From Nannocystis punicea (GTDB taxonomy: Bacteria > Myxococcota_A > Polyangia > Nannocystales > Nannocystaceae): a DNA stretch of 64,000 nucleotides. Both the position numbers and the translations under genes were made by a program. Below, one piece after another: positions 8,924 through 17,674 of this stretch; position 1 is the first letter of the stretch, and every line of letters starts with the position of its first letter. The stretch is taken from contig NZ_CP114040.1 of NCBI RefSeq assembly GCF_026965555.1, positions 9,522,001 through 9,586,000 of the forward strand. The letters are read 5' to 3'. The notes beneath the pieces are model-generated. The model searched no databases, was not told where the DNA came from, and saw nothing but the letters and a program-made list of their open reading frames with translations.

Positions 8924-9047
8924 GTGTCAAGCCCGAAGCCGCCGCCGCTCGACCGGAACCGATCGAGCGACGGTCCTTTCCTGAAACGCCGCGGCCCCGC
9001 CCGCGCCGTCGCGCGAACGGGGCCGTCAGCCGCGGCTCGTCGCCGCC

Positions 9048-9824
9048 TCAGCTCCAGCGGACGCGCGCGCGCAGGCCGGCGAGGCTGCCGTCGGGCGCGA
9101 CGCCGACGATGTAGACCGGGTGGATCGGGCCGCCCTCGGGGTCGGCGCCGACGATGTAGACCTGCAGGTCGGCGAGGCTCGACTGCATCGCCTGCGCGAG
9201 CGCGACGGCCTGGGCGGTCTGGCCGGGCGTGTGGTGCTCGACGAGGCGGCGGAAGAAGTCGACGGCCGGCTCGATGCGGGCGATCCGCTGCGTCGGGTCG
9301 TCCAGGTCGAGGCCGAGCGTGGCGACGAAGCTCTGGGCGGTGAGGCTCTCGAGCTGGGCCGGCGCGTGGAAGCTGAGGAAGTGCTCGTTCGTCAGCTCGG
9401 TGCCGAAGTCGTCGAGCACCAGGTTGAAGGCGAGCGCCTCGAAGTGGTTCGACAGCTCCTCGCCGCTGCGCTGGCGGTGGCGCGCGACCTTGACGGCGAG
9501 GCGGCCGAGCGGAGGCATCGCCGCGACCTCGTCGGCCGACAGGCCGTTGTCGTTGGTGTCGAACGCGGCCACCAGCTGCTCGCGCGCCGTCACCAGCGCC
9601 TTCTCGACGTCGCCGCGGTCGACCCGCTCGCTCGGGTTGCCGTCCTGGCGGACGATGAAGCGGTAGAAGAAGTCGACCAGATCGCGCTCGGCCCCGGTGA
9701 GCTCGGCGATCTTGCGCCGGATCTCCGCGCGGCTGGTGATCTTGTCGCGGCCGCCGGCTTCAATGATCTGGGCGGCGGCCCACTCGAACGCTGCATTGAC
9801 CTCGGACTTGGCGATGCGTGACAC
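9048..9824 (-). CDS. EF-hand-like protein with NuiA-like C-terminal domain
   Basis: The product has 258 residues and no signal peptide. Near residue 90 AFDTNDNGLSADEV looks like an EF-hand loop that is one residue short. The C-terminal half ends in two strands, LQVYIVG...HPVYIVGVAPDGSLAGLRARV, which resemble the end of the nuclease A inhibitor (NuiA) fold, where VYxIGxxxxGxLAG is typical; the preceding VDFFRRLV and long helix fit the same family. NuiA proteins block DNA/RNA non-specific nucleases. A role as a nuclease inhibitor or immunity protein is therefore possible, but no nuclease gene is next to it. The match is by eye and tentative. Confidence 0.5.
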   Translation of the reverse strand: MSRIAKSEVNAAFEWAAAQIIEAGGRDKITSRAEIRRKIAELTGAERDLVDFFYRFIVRQDGNPSERVDRGDVEKALVTAREQLVAAFDTNDNGLSADEVAAMPPLGRLAVKVARHRQRSGEELSNHFEALAFNLVLDDFGTELTNEHFLSFHAPAQLESLTAQSFVATLGLDLDDPTQRIARIEPAVDFFRRLVEHHTPGQTAQAVALAQAMQSSLADLQVYIVGADPEGGPIHPVYIVGVAPDGSLAGLRARVRWS

Positions 9825-10401
9825 GGCGCGAGTGTGCCGGGGAACCGCCGCCCGGCCAAGCGAATTTCACCGCCCGCCGACCTCCGGAGCCGCCGCAGAC
9901 CCGGCAAAACGGCCTCACGGGGCACGAGCGCGGCGAACCGACCGATCTCGCCCGGCCGCGCAGTGTCGGGTCGGGTCGGACCCCACCCGCTCGAGCCGCT
10001 CCGGCCGGACGAGCCGTGTCGCTGCGAGATCCGGAGCGCCGCGGCCTCGTCCTCGACGCGCGCCTGCTTCTCATGCTCCAAAGGTCATGTCCATGAAGAC
10101 ATGTGAACGAACGCGGCGCGAGCGCTGCGTCGCCAGCGCGACCTCGCCGCGGAGCGCCTGCGCGAGCCGACATGTCTCAAAAGCCACGCCGCCGCCGATC
10201 GCGATCGAGCTCCTGGTGTGACAGCGGGCCCGCGCGCGCCGCGATTTGCGCACGCCCGCGGGGACGCCGGGCCGTCTCGCCTGCCAGGTCGCGCGAGCGG
10301 CCAGCGGAACGCGGATCGTGCCAGTGAAGCCCGCGCTCGCCTCGACTCCGCTCGTGGCGCGTCGGCTTGCCGCGTCGCATCGATCCCGTACCTTCGCGCC
10401 C
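9825..10401. other. 577-base intergenic region between divergent genes
   Basis: I see no convincing gene here. It contains a palindrome of the dispersed family, CATGTC (10086-10091) and GACATG (10098-10103) with a 6-base loop, and a lone GACATGTC at about 10169-10176. The remainder is GC-rich with no clear promoter hexamers; promoters for both flanking genes must lie here. Confidence 0.5.
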
Positions 10402-11391
10402 ATGCCGCTCGACCTGCCCGTGCGCCGCCTGGCGACGTCCGTCGCGCTCGCGCTCGCCTCGACGTCCGCCTGCGGCGTCGACCCTCCTGACGCGAGCGCC
10501 ACCTCACCGTGGGCCTCCGCCGGCAGCTCCGCCGGCGACAGCGACACGCAAGACTCCACCACCACCGGCGACGGCGACGCGAGCTCCTCCACCACCGGCG
10601 GGGCGCCGGGCAGCGACGCGGTGACCGGCCCCGTCGACTCGACGACCTCCGGCACCGGCGCGGACGTCGAGCCGACCACGACCGCCCCGAGCGACCCGAC
10701 CACGGGAGGCATGAGCGACGAGCCGACCAACTGCGAGGCGCTCCGGGTCACCTACCGCGACTTCATGCCGATGCACCCCGACTTCGGCTGTCACATGGCG
10801 GGCAAGGGCGCGCGGCCGGGCCTGGTGATGAGCGCGCTGGGGGCCGATCACAAGCCGGTCCTCGACCCCAACCCGCCGCCGCCGCCGAAGCAATGGAAGG
10901 GCGACGAGCCGCAGATCACGTCGGAGCAGACCTTCGCCGAATGGTACAACACGACAGGCGGCGTCAACCTCGAGATCGCGGGCGAGCTGGCGCTGACGGA
11001 GATCGAGCCAGGCCTGTGGAGCTTCGCCAGCAGCGAGTTCTACCCGCTGACGGACCAGGGCTTCGGCAACAACGTCACGCCGAACTGGGACGGCGACACC
11101 TACCCCGATCGCAACGGCGCCTTCACCACCGAGATCCACACCACCTTCGTCTACGAGCCGGGCCAGCAGTTCAGCTTCAGCGGCGACGACGACGTGTGGA
11201 TCTTCATCGACGGCGAGCTGGCCCTCGACCTCGGCGGCCTGCACTCGTCCGTCAAGGCCACCATCGACCTCGACGACCTCGGCCTCGCCCCCGGCGCCGT
11301 CTACTCGCTCGACGCCTTCCACGCCGAGCGCTGCGACAGCGGCAGCAACTTCCGCATCGACACCTCGATCGCCTGCTTCATCCCCCAGTGA
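10402..11391 (+). CDS. Fibro-slime domain lipoprotein
   Basis: The 329-residue product has a signal ending at Cys24 (STSAC-GVD) and a long Ser/Thr/Gly/Asp linker to about residue 110. The rest fits the fibro-slime domain: LRVTYRDFMPMHPDFG at its start, FAEWYNTTGGVN, then EIHTTFVYEPGQQFSFSGDDDVWIFIDG, LALDLGGLH, and FHAERCDSGSNFRIDTSI at the end. This PA14-like beta domain is known from surface proteins of social amoebae, Fibrobacter and myxobacteria and is thought to bind sugars or mediate adhesion. The ATG at 10402 is the one that gives a lipoprotein signal. Confidence 0.85.
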   Translation: MPLDLPVRRLATSVALALASTSACGVDPPDASATSPWASAGSSAGDSDTQDSTTTGDGDASSSTTGGAPGSDAVTGPVDSTTSGTGADVEPTTTAPSDPTTGGMSDEPTNCEALRVTYRDFMPMHPDFGCHMAGKGARPGLVMSALGADHKPVLDPNPPPPPKQWKGDEPQITSEQTFAEWYNTTGGVNLEIAGELALTEIEPGLWSFASSEFYPLTDQGFGNNVTPNWDGDTYPDRNGAFTTEIHTTFVYEPGQQFSFSGDDDVWIFIDGELALDLGGLHSSVKATIDLDDLGLAPGAVYSLDAFHAERCDSGSNFRIDTSIACFIPQ

Positions 11392-11470
11392 CCCGGACGC
11401 GACATGTCCCACGGGCCAGGTTCATGACCCATCGTTGACAGTCGACGCCCGGCTTGCCACGCTCGCGGCG

Positions 11471-12181
11471 ATGAACGAGGGCACCAAGGGGCTGCGAGCG
11501 GTGAAGCTGTGGGACGCCTGGGGCCAGGCGCTCGCGCGCGGCGGCGACCTGTCGGCGCTGCTCGCCGACGGCGAGCCGCGGATCACCGCCGGGAGGCCGC
11601 CCACCCGCCTGCGCCTCGGCCTCCGCCACAACGCCGACGCGGGGCAGCTAGCCCTCGAGCTGCGGCTCGACTTCGCCGGCGCGCCGCGGGCCGAGCTCAG
11701 CCACGACGACGTCGTCTTCCGCCAGAACGGCCTGTTCGGCGACGAGTCGATCGAGTGGGGCGCAGTCCGGTTCGGCAGCAAGTACGTCGAGTTCAGCCAG
11801 ATCCACCAGGGCGTGCCGAAGCTGATGGACGCAGTCTACGCCCGCTCGACCTTCCTGCCGCAGCTGCGCGAATTGGTCGACGTCGCGCGGATCTCCGGCC
11901 TCGGGACCGCCGTCGACGTCGCCCTCGGGCCGGCGCAGCGGATCCACTTCCAGCTCCGCCACGGCAAGGACGAGCGCCTCGCCTTCGAGCGCATGGGCTT
12001 CGACCTCACCGACGCCCGCGGCGCCCCGTTCACGGAGGCCGACGAGCAGCGGTTGGAGGATCGCCACGGGCCCAACTACGAATGGCCGCGCGGCGTCGCC
12101 TGGCGCCGCGAAGACGGCGCAGTCATCGACGGCACCACGGCCCTCTTCGGCGCCAACGCCAAGAAGATCTTCCCCCATTGA
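11471..12181 (+). CDS. Unknown cytoplasmic protein
   Basis: The 236-residue product starts at ATG 11471, preceded by GGCG rather than a strong ribosome site; a TTG start 36 bases earlier is possible. There is no signal or membrane segment. Its pattern alternates beta-like segments (LRLGLRHNADAGQLALELRLDF) and helices, and it contains conserved-looking stretches YVEFSQIHQGVPKLMDAVYAR and YEWPRGVAWRREDGAVIDG. I do not recognise a family. It converges with the gene at 12399. Confidence 0.65.
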   Translation: MNEGTKGLRAVKLWDAWGQALARGGDLSALLADGEPRITAGRPPTRLRLGLRHNADAGQLALELRLDFAGAPRAELSHDDVVFRQNGLFGDESIEWGAVRFGSKYVEFSQIHQGVPKLMDAVYARSTFLPQLRELVDVARISGLGTAVDVALGPAQRIHFQLRHGKDERLAFERMGFDLTDARGAPFTEADEQRLEDRHGPNYEWPRGVAWRREDGAVIDGTTALFGANAKKIFPH

Positions 12182-12268
12182 GGCGCGACGCCTGGTTCGC
12201 GCGGCCTCGCGGGCCACCGGCTCGCCCTTCATTCGGACCGCCCCGAGCGTCCCCTCATCAGAAATCAT

Positions 12269-12392
12269 CCTGACCCATCGGACAGGCCGAACGACGCACG
12301 ATCGCAGGCGAGCTCCAGCAGAGCAGCCGACCTGACCCATCGGGCAGCTCTCGACGAGCGCGACTCACACCCCAAGCCTGTCCCTTCAGACA
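12269..12392. repeat. Degenerate palindromes in a convergent gap
   Basis: Three relatives of the dispersed palindrome lie between two convergent genes. CCTGACC-CATC-GGACAGG (12269-12286) and CTGACC-CATC-GGGCAG (12332-12347) each have one mismatched pair and the same 4-base spacer CATC. TGTC-ccttca-GACA (12379-12392) is shorter. Bidirectional termination is possible by position. Confidence 0.45.
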
Positions 12393-12398
12393 TGTCCA

Positions 12399-13346
12399 TC
12401 AGCACCGCGCGATCACGGCGATCACCAGCCCCAGGAACACCGCCGCGAGCAGCCACAGCGACGCTCTCGAGCTCCGCTCCTGCGCCTGTCGCCGGGCGAA
12501 GGACCGCGCGCGCCGGGCCTTGCGGGCCGCGGGCGTGAAGTCTTGCACGTCGGCGGCGAACCACCGCACCGAGGCCGGCACCGCGATGGGTCCGCCGCCC
12601 ACCGTGACATCGCCCCCCGAGCGCAGGCGGAACGCAGGCTCCACCACGCGCCGGGCGGTGTAGCCACCCGGGAGCTCGACCGCGTCGCCCGTCGCGGCGT
12701 CGAGCGCCGCCAGCACCGCCTCCGCCAGCGGCCGGCGCTCGGCCGCCTGCGCGTCGATCTCCGCCAGCTCGGCCTCGAAGTCGGCGAACTGCTCCGGCGA
12801 CAGGTGGGCCGCGAACTCGGCCAGCGCCACGTCGGCCAGCGACAGCGCGTCGTTCGTCAGCGCTCGCAGCACTCGATCGTAGACGACGTCGACCGAGCAG
12901 TTCCACCCCGCGTCCTCGTCGTCGGTCTCGCCGACGACCTGACGGAACAGCCCGGCGTTCTCCGCCGAGAAGCCGCGCGTCTCGCCTCCGAGGGCCACCT
13001 CGAGGTTCCCGCCGCCGGCGCCGCGGTGATACGCGAGGTAGATCGACGCATCACGCGTCGCGCCCGCGAGCCGCCCCGCCTCGTCGACCACCACCAGGGC
13101 CGCCTCCGCCAGGCGCGCGCGCAGGCGCGGGTACTCGGCCAGCGCGGGGTGCCGATCGGGCAGCCGCAGGCCGCGGTGCGCCGCCACCTCGCGCGGCACC
13201 AGCCAGCGCTCGCCCTTGGTGTCGGACAGCTCGAACCGGTCGGCCTTGCCTGCCAGCGGCCCGCGGACGATCTCGGCCTGTCCGCGCCCCTCCCACCGGT
13301 GCGGGTCGATGGCCAACAGTCCGGGGATCACCAGCGCTTCGGGCAT
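12399..13346 (-). CDS. Tail-anchored protein, unknown function
   Basis: The 315-residue product has a soluble body and one C-terminal hydrophobic segment (ASLWLLAAVFLGLVIAVIA, about 295-313) that would anchor it in a membrane by its tail. A basic stretch with many Arg (AARKARRARSFARRQ) precedes the anchor, which suggests the body is cytoplasmic. The middle is acidic with WNCSVDVVYDRVL. No family recognised. Confidence 0.65.
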   Translation of the reverse strand: MPEALVIPGLLAIDPHRWEGRGQAEIVRGPLAGKADRFELSDTKGERWLVPREVAAHRGLRLPDRHPALAEYPRLRARLAEAALVVVDEAGRLAGATRDASIYLAYHRGAGGGNLEVALGGETRGFSAENAGLFRQVVGETDDEDAGWNCSVDVVYDRVLRALTNDALSLADVALAEFAAHLSPEQFADFEAELAEIDAQAAERRPLAEAVLAALDAATGDAVELPGGYTARRVVEPAFRLRSGGDVTVGGGPIAVPASVRWFAADVQDFTPAARKARRARSFARRQAQERSSRASLWLLAAVFLGLVIAVIARC

Positions 13347-13437
13347 CGGGCCTCCACGGCGCGCAAGCTAGCACGCCGCCGCGCCGGCCTCCAGCGCCCG
13401 CGCCCCCGACCCGCGCGACCTGTCCCAAAGGCTATAC

Positions 13438-14820
13438 TCACGGCCCGACGTGATGCACCTCGCCGTCGATGACCTGCCCGACCCACTCCGCCAGCTGGAC
13501 CCCGTCGATCACGGTGGTCCAGAACGTCGGCGAGCGCAGCACAGTGTGGCCCTGGCCGAAGTTGTAGAGCACCTGCGTCTGGCCGATGTAGTAGGTCGCG
13601 GCGGCGTCCTCGTGGTCGGCGCGCAGCGCCAGCAGGCCGTCCTCGTACACCTCGGCCGGCACGATCAGCGGGAGCCCGTCGCACGTGTCGTACTGGCCGT
13701 TGCCCCAGCCGAACGACATGAAGGCGCGGATGATCGCGTCGGCGGTGTTCGAGAACAGGCCGAAGCGGATGTCGGGGTAGGCGCTCAGGGTGTGAGCGAG
13801 GATCTCGGTGGCGAAGTCGTCGGGGTCGGTGCAATCAGGGCCGCAGGCGGCGAGGATCGTCTGGTCGAGGCCCCACACCTCGCGGAACGTCTGCTGCAGG
13901 CACGGCGGGATGACCGAGTTGGACAGCGGCGGGCCCGAGTCGTCGATCACGATCATCTGCGGCCCCGGCCCGAACGCGTCGGCCACCTGCGCCGCGTTGA
14001 GCCCGGCCCCGAAGCCGCCGGCGCTGATGCCGGTGAGCAGCACCCGCTCGGCGTCGGCGAAGGTCGGCACCCACTGCTGCAGGTACTTGGTGATGTTGGT
14101 ATAGCCGCGGAAGTGGCGGACCTGCCCGCCGAGCATGGTGTCCCTGTCGCCGCCGTGGATGTCGCCGGTGCAGTACGGGACGTAGATCATGCTCCAGTCC
14201 CTGACCGGGTTGCCCGGGTTGTTGCGATTGAAGATCCCGTCGGGCGGCGGGATGAACGGGATGTTGAACGCCGAGAAGTCGCACGCGTCGTTGAAGCAGG
14301 CCCCGCCGCCCTCGAGGTAGATCATCACGTCCTTCGAGTCGGGGTTCAGGCTGATGCCGAAGCCCGCCGGCTGGCCGTTCATACACATCGTGCCCGGCAC
14401 CTCGAAGTACTGCCATTGCAGCGGCGGCGCGTCGATCGGCTCGACCGCCGTGCAGTCTGGCAGGCAGCCGTCGAACGCATCGTCGTCGCCGTCGTCACAG
14501 CCCTCGCCGGGGTCGAGCTGGCCGTCGCCGCAAGCCGGCGCGGGCGGCTCCCCGGTCGTGCTCGTGCCGGCGCCGCTCGAGCTCGAGTCCTGCCCGTGCG
14601 AGCCGCTCCCGCCGTCGCTGTCCGGCGGCGCGCTCGTGACGGCCTCGGTCGGCGCGACGCTCCCCGAACTGTCTGGTCCCGTCGCGTCCGTCTCGCTGCC
14701 GGACGCGCCCGCGTCCGACGTGTCCTGGCCCGTCGCGTCCGCCGCGTCGCCGCAACCTGCTCCGAGGACGACGCTCGCCGCGCACACCAGGCGCGCGAGG
14801 GGTGCTGCAAGCCGGGTCAT
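13438..14820 (-). CDS. Pectinacetylesterase/Notum-like lipoprotein
   Basis: The 460-residue product has a signal ending at Cys23 (GAGC-GDA), a Ser/Thr/Asp/Gly linker, then a Myxococcus-type Cys-rich repeat (ACGDGQLDPGEGCDDG...DGCLPDC). The catalytic domain (about 150-460) resembles the pectin acetylesterase/Notum alpha/beta hydrolases: YLEGGGACFNDACDF as the oxyanion segment, YVPYCTGDIHGGDR, and the nucleophile elbow GISAGG. Members deacylate esters on polysaccharides or lipidated proteins; the substrate here is unknown. An AGGAGG ribosome site lies about 7 bases before ATG 14820, which fixes the start. Confidence 0.82.
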   Translation of the reverse strand: MTRLAAPLARLVCAASVVLGAGCGDAADATGQDTSDAGASGSETDATGPDSSGSVAPTEAVTSAPPDSDGGSGSHGQDSSSSGAGTSTTGEPPAPACGDGQLDPGEGCDDGDDDAFDGCLPDCTAVEPIDAPPLQWQYFEVPGTMCMNGQPAGFGISLNPDSKDVMIYLEGGGACFNDACDFSAFNIPFIPPPDGIFNRNNPGNPVRDWSMIYVPYCTGDIHGGDRDTMLGGQVRHFRGYTNITKYLQQWVPTFADAERVLLTGISAGGFGAGLNAAQVADAFGPGPQMIVIDDSGPPLSNSVIPPCLQQTFREVWGLDQTILAACGPDCTDPDDFATEILAHTLSAYPDIRFGLFSNTADAIIRAFMSFGWGNGQYDTCDGLPLIVPAEVYEDGLLALRADHEDAAATYYIGQTQVLYNFGQGHTVLRSPTFWTTVIDGVQLAEWVGQVIDGEVHHVGP

Positions 14821-14955
14821 GACAAAGCCTCCTGAACGGCCGGATCTGCGGTCACGCCAGACGATCGATCCCGGCGCCCGGGATTGCAAGGTGGAGCCCA
14901 GCCCCCAGCCCTCCGCAAATGCTGCCCGCCGGGCGGCGGGCGTCCTGTCGACATA

Positions 14956-14969
14956 TGTCCCGAAGGACA
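14956..14969. repeat. TGTCC-CGAA-GGACA palindrome
   Basis: Strict member of the dispersed family, loop CGAA, located 20 bases past the 3' end of the minus-strand beta-propeller gene and upstream of the esterase gene. The position fits a terminator or inter-operon element. Confidence 0.7.
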
Positions 14970-14988
14970 GCCAGCCCTGTCCGCCCGG

Positions 14989-16476
14989 CTACGGGCTCAG
15001 GCGAGCGATCCACGCGTCGCGGCCGTCGACGGCCTCGTCCATGCCGCCGGCCACCACGAGCGTGCCGTCGGGGGCCGGGCGCACGCAGCGGGCCTGGCTC
15101 GCCCCGCCGCCGGCGCCGGCGATCACGGTCGACCAGCGCGGGGCGCCGTCGGGCGCGAGGCGCCGCACCCACGGCTCGCGCTTGCCCGCCTGCATGGTCG
15201 CCCCGGCGAACAGGACGTCGCCGTCGTCCGCGAGTCCGAGCCCGTAGCACAACGCGCCGGCCGCCTCCGGTCCGGCCTCGATCTCCGTCCACACCATCAG
15301 GCCGTCGGCGTCGTAGCGGCGGAGGAAGCTCTTCCACGGCACCGGATCGACGGCGGTCTCGTAGCCGCACACGACCACGCCGCCGTCGGCGAGCGCGACC
15401 ACGCCCTGCAGGTAGTCGGCCTTGCTGGCCGCGCCGTTGTAGAGGCGCGACCACAGCAGGTTGCCGTCGGCGTCGTAGCGGGCGATCCACGCGTTGTTGC
15501 TCTCGCCGGGCGCGGCCTCGTAGCCGGCCGCGTAGATGTAGCCGTCGGCGGTCACCGCGATCGCCTGCGTCGCGTCGTTGCTGCTGGCCGCGCCGTCGTA
15601 GGTCCGCGTCCACAGCACCTCGCCGGCCGGCCCGTACTTGCGCAGCCAGGTGTCGTTGCCGGCGTCGACCGTCGCGGTCGCCCCGCCGATCACCAGGTCG
15701 CCGTCGGGCGTGAGCGCTGCGCCGCTGCCGACGTCGTTCAGCATCGCCGCGCCCGCGAACTTCTTGGTCCACAGCGGGCTGCCGTCGGCCGCGTGCTTGC
15801 GCACCACCACGTCGTTGCCCTGCATCGGCTCCTGGGCGAACCCGGCCAGGTACACGGTCTCCGCCGGGTCGACCACGATCGCCCGGCCCTGGTCCTCGAG
15901 CATCGCCCCGCCGGCGTAGGTCTGCGTCCACAGCTCGGCGCCGTCGGCCGCGTACTTGCGGACCCAGAGGTCGCTGTCGTCGGCGCCGACGCCGAGCAGA
16001 CCGACCACGTAGATCGAGTTGTTGCCGTCGACTGCGCAGCCGAGCGCCTCGTCGACGAGCTTGAGCATGCCGGCGTGCGTGGTCGACCACAACAGTCGGC
16101 CCGACGGCTGACAGTCGTTGTTGCACCCGTCGCCGTCGGCCGCGTTGCCGTCGTCGCAGACCTCGGGCGGCTGGACCACCCCGTCGCCGCAGGCCGCGGC
16201 CGGCTCGGTGGTCTCGCCGCTGTCCGCTTCGGTGAGCGCCTCCGTCGTCGCGGTGCTCGTCGCGTCGCCGGTGGTCGATGTCTCCCCGGGCCCCGTCGAC
16301 GTCGCGGGATTGCTGGTCGCCGCGGTCGTCTCGCCCGCGGAGGTCGACCCCGAAGTCGTCTCGTCGCTCGCCGTCTCCGCCGTGGACGACGCCGCGCCCT
16401 CGTCGTCGCGCCCCTGCCCGCCCGCGCAGCCGGCGATCCACGCGAGCGCGACCAGCCTCCCCTTCGTCCCGAGCAT
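14989..16476 (-). CDS. SBBP-like beta-propeller lipoprotein with Cys-rich repeat
   Basis: The 495-residue product starts at ATG 16476, where a lipoprotein signal begins (Cys17 in WIAGC-AGG); the open frame continues upstream without a signal. A Ser/Thr/Ala/Glu linker leads to a Cys-rich repeat (ACGDGVVQPPEVCDDGN...DGCNNDC, around residues 120-155). The rest is six or more repeats of about 50 residues with the pattern WxRKYxxDGxxLWTxTYxGxAxxxD, as in SBBP/PQQ-like propellers. Such proteins are exported and have no defined enzymatic role. A cluster of four palindromes lies upstream. Confidence 0.78.
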   Translation of the reverse strand: MLGTKGRLVALAWIAGCAGGQGRDDEGAASSTAETASDETTSGSTSAGETTAATSNPATSTGPGETSTTGDATSTATTEALTEADSGETTEPAAACGDGVVQPPEVCDDGNAADGDGCNNDCQPSGRLLWSTTHAGMLKLVDEALGCAVDGNNSIYVVGLLGVGADDSDLWVRKYAADGAELWTQTYAGGAMLEDQGRAIVVDPAETVYLAGFAQEPMQGNDVVVRKHAADGSPLWTKKFAGAAMLNDVGSGAALTPDGDLVIGGATATVDAGNDTWLRKYGPAGEVLWTRTYDGAASSNDATQAIAVTADGYIYAAGYEAAPGESNNAWIARYDADGNLLWSRLYNGAASKADYLQGVVALADGGVVVCGYETAVDPVPWKSFLRRYDADGLMVWTEIEAGPEAAGALCYGLGLADDGDVLFAGATMQAGKREPWVRRLAPDGAPRWSTVIAGAGGGASQARCVRPAPDGTLVVAGGMDEAVDGRDAWIARLSP

Positions 16477-16656
16477 GGCCCATCCTAACCGCGCCGCAGC
16501 CCGCCTGAAACGCGCGCACATGCGGGCGGCGCCCGGCGCGGCCCAGCGATGAGGGCAGGCCCGAGGATCGCTGCCGCTGCGCGGATCTGTCACCGCCCCG
16601 CGGGTACGTCTGACGCGCACCCGACGTCGCGCAGGTCCGCGCCCCGGCGAAACACA

Positions 16657-16776
16657 TGTCCTCGAGGACACGTCACCGACGATCTGTCCTCGAGGACATG
16701 TGAAAAATTACATGTCCCCGAGGACACTCCGTCCGACGACCCCCGCACCCGGGCAATCACATGTCCTCGAGGACAT
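16657..16776. repeat. Cluster of four TGTCC-N4-GGACA palindromes
   Basis: Strict copies at 16657-16670 (spacer TCGA), 16685-16698 (TCGA), 16713-16726 (CCGA) and 16762-16775 (TCGA). The last is extended to a perfect 16-base palindrome by flanking A and T. They fill the gap between the epimerase gene (3' end at 16792, minus strand) and the beta-propeller lipoprotein gene (start 16476). An AT-rich patch (TGAAAAATTACATG, 16701-16714) lies between copies two and three. Confidence 0.8.
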
Positions 16777-16791
16777 CTCGCCCGCCGCGCG

Positions 16792-17664
16792 TCAGCGCGC
16801 GAAGTACCGCGGGTGGTCGAGATCGGTCAACAAGTCCGCCTGAACGGGGCGCCACCCCAGCAGCTCGCGGGTCTTCTCGCTCGCCGTCGGCAGGTCGAGC
16901 GAGAAGAACGGCCCGAGCCACCCGAAGTGCTCGACCGGCCTCGGCTCGACCGGCACGTCGAGCCGCCTGCCGATCACCGCGGCGATGTCCCGCGTCGGAA
17001 CCCCCACCTCGGCGACCGCGTGCACGCGCGTCCCCGCGGGCGCCTTCTCCAGCGCGAGCCGGAAGGCCTGCGCCGCGTCGAGCCGGTGCACCGCCGGCCA
17101 GCGGTTGCCGCCGTCGCCCACGAACCCGGCCACCCGCTTCTCCCGGGCGATGCGGATCAGCTCGGGCACGAAGCCGTGGTCGCCGTCGCCGTGCACTGTC
17201 GGCGGCAGCCGCACGACCGACACCCGGACCTCACGCGCCGCGAACGGCAGCGCGGTCGCCTCCGACTGGCGCGAAAAGTCCGGATCTGCAGCCATGTCCT
17301 CGGTCGCCACGCCCCCCGCGGGCGCCACTCTCGTTCCCGAGGTCACCACCAGCGGCCGCCCCGAGCCCGCCAGCGCATTGCCCAGCGCCTCGATCGCGCG
17401 GCGGTCCACCGCGACCGACCCCGAGTAATTCGAAAAGTCGTGAATGAACGCGGTGTGAATGACCCCGTCGCTCGCCGCAGCCCCGCGCTCGAGGCTTGCG
17501 AGGTCCTCGAGCGAACCGCGGAGCACCTCCGCGCCGGCGGCGGTGATCGCCGCCGCGTTCGCGTCCGAGCGCGCGAGGCCGAGGACCTGGTGCCCGTGGT
17601 GAATCAGCTCCCGAACGACCGCGCTGCCGACGAAGCCCGCGGCTCCCGTGACGAAGATTTTCAT
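16792..17664 (-). CDS. NAD(P)-dependent epimerase/SDR family protein
   Basis: The 290-residue product opens with MKIFVTGAAGFVGSAVV, the GxxGxxG nucleotide-binding loop of extended SDRs, followed by ALARSD (cofactor 2'-phosphate or hydroxyl recognition) and the substrate-domain segments GDGDHGFVPELI and WPAVHRLDAAQAFRLAL. The classical YxxxK pair is not evident, as in many atypical SDR/NmrA-like reductases. The substrate is unknown. It is 10 bases downstream of the AraC regulator gene on the same strand, so the two form an operon. Confidence 0.85.
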   Translation of the reverse strand: MKIFVTGAAGFVGSAVVRELIHHGHQVLGLARSDANAAAITAAGAEVLRGSLEDLASLERGAAASDGVIHTAFIHDFSNYSGSVAVDRRAIEALGNALAGSGRPLVVTSGTRVAPAGGVATEDMAADPDFSRQSEATALPFAAREVRVSVVRLPPTVHGDGDHGFVPELIRIAREKRVAGFVGDGGNRWPAVHRLDAAQAFRLALEKAPAGTRVHAVAEVGVPTRDIAAVIGRRLDVPVEPRPVEHFGWLGPFFSLDLPTASEKTRELLGWRPVQADLLTDLDHPRYFAR

Positions 17665-17674
17665 GCCCGGAACG

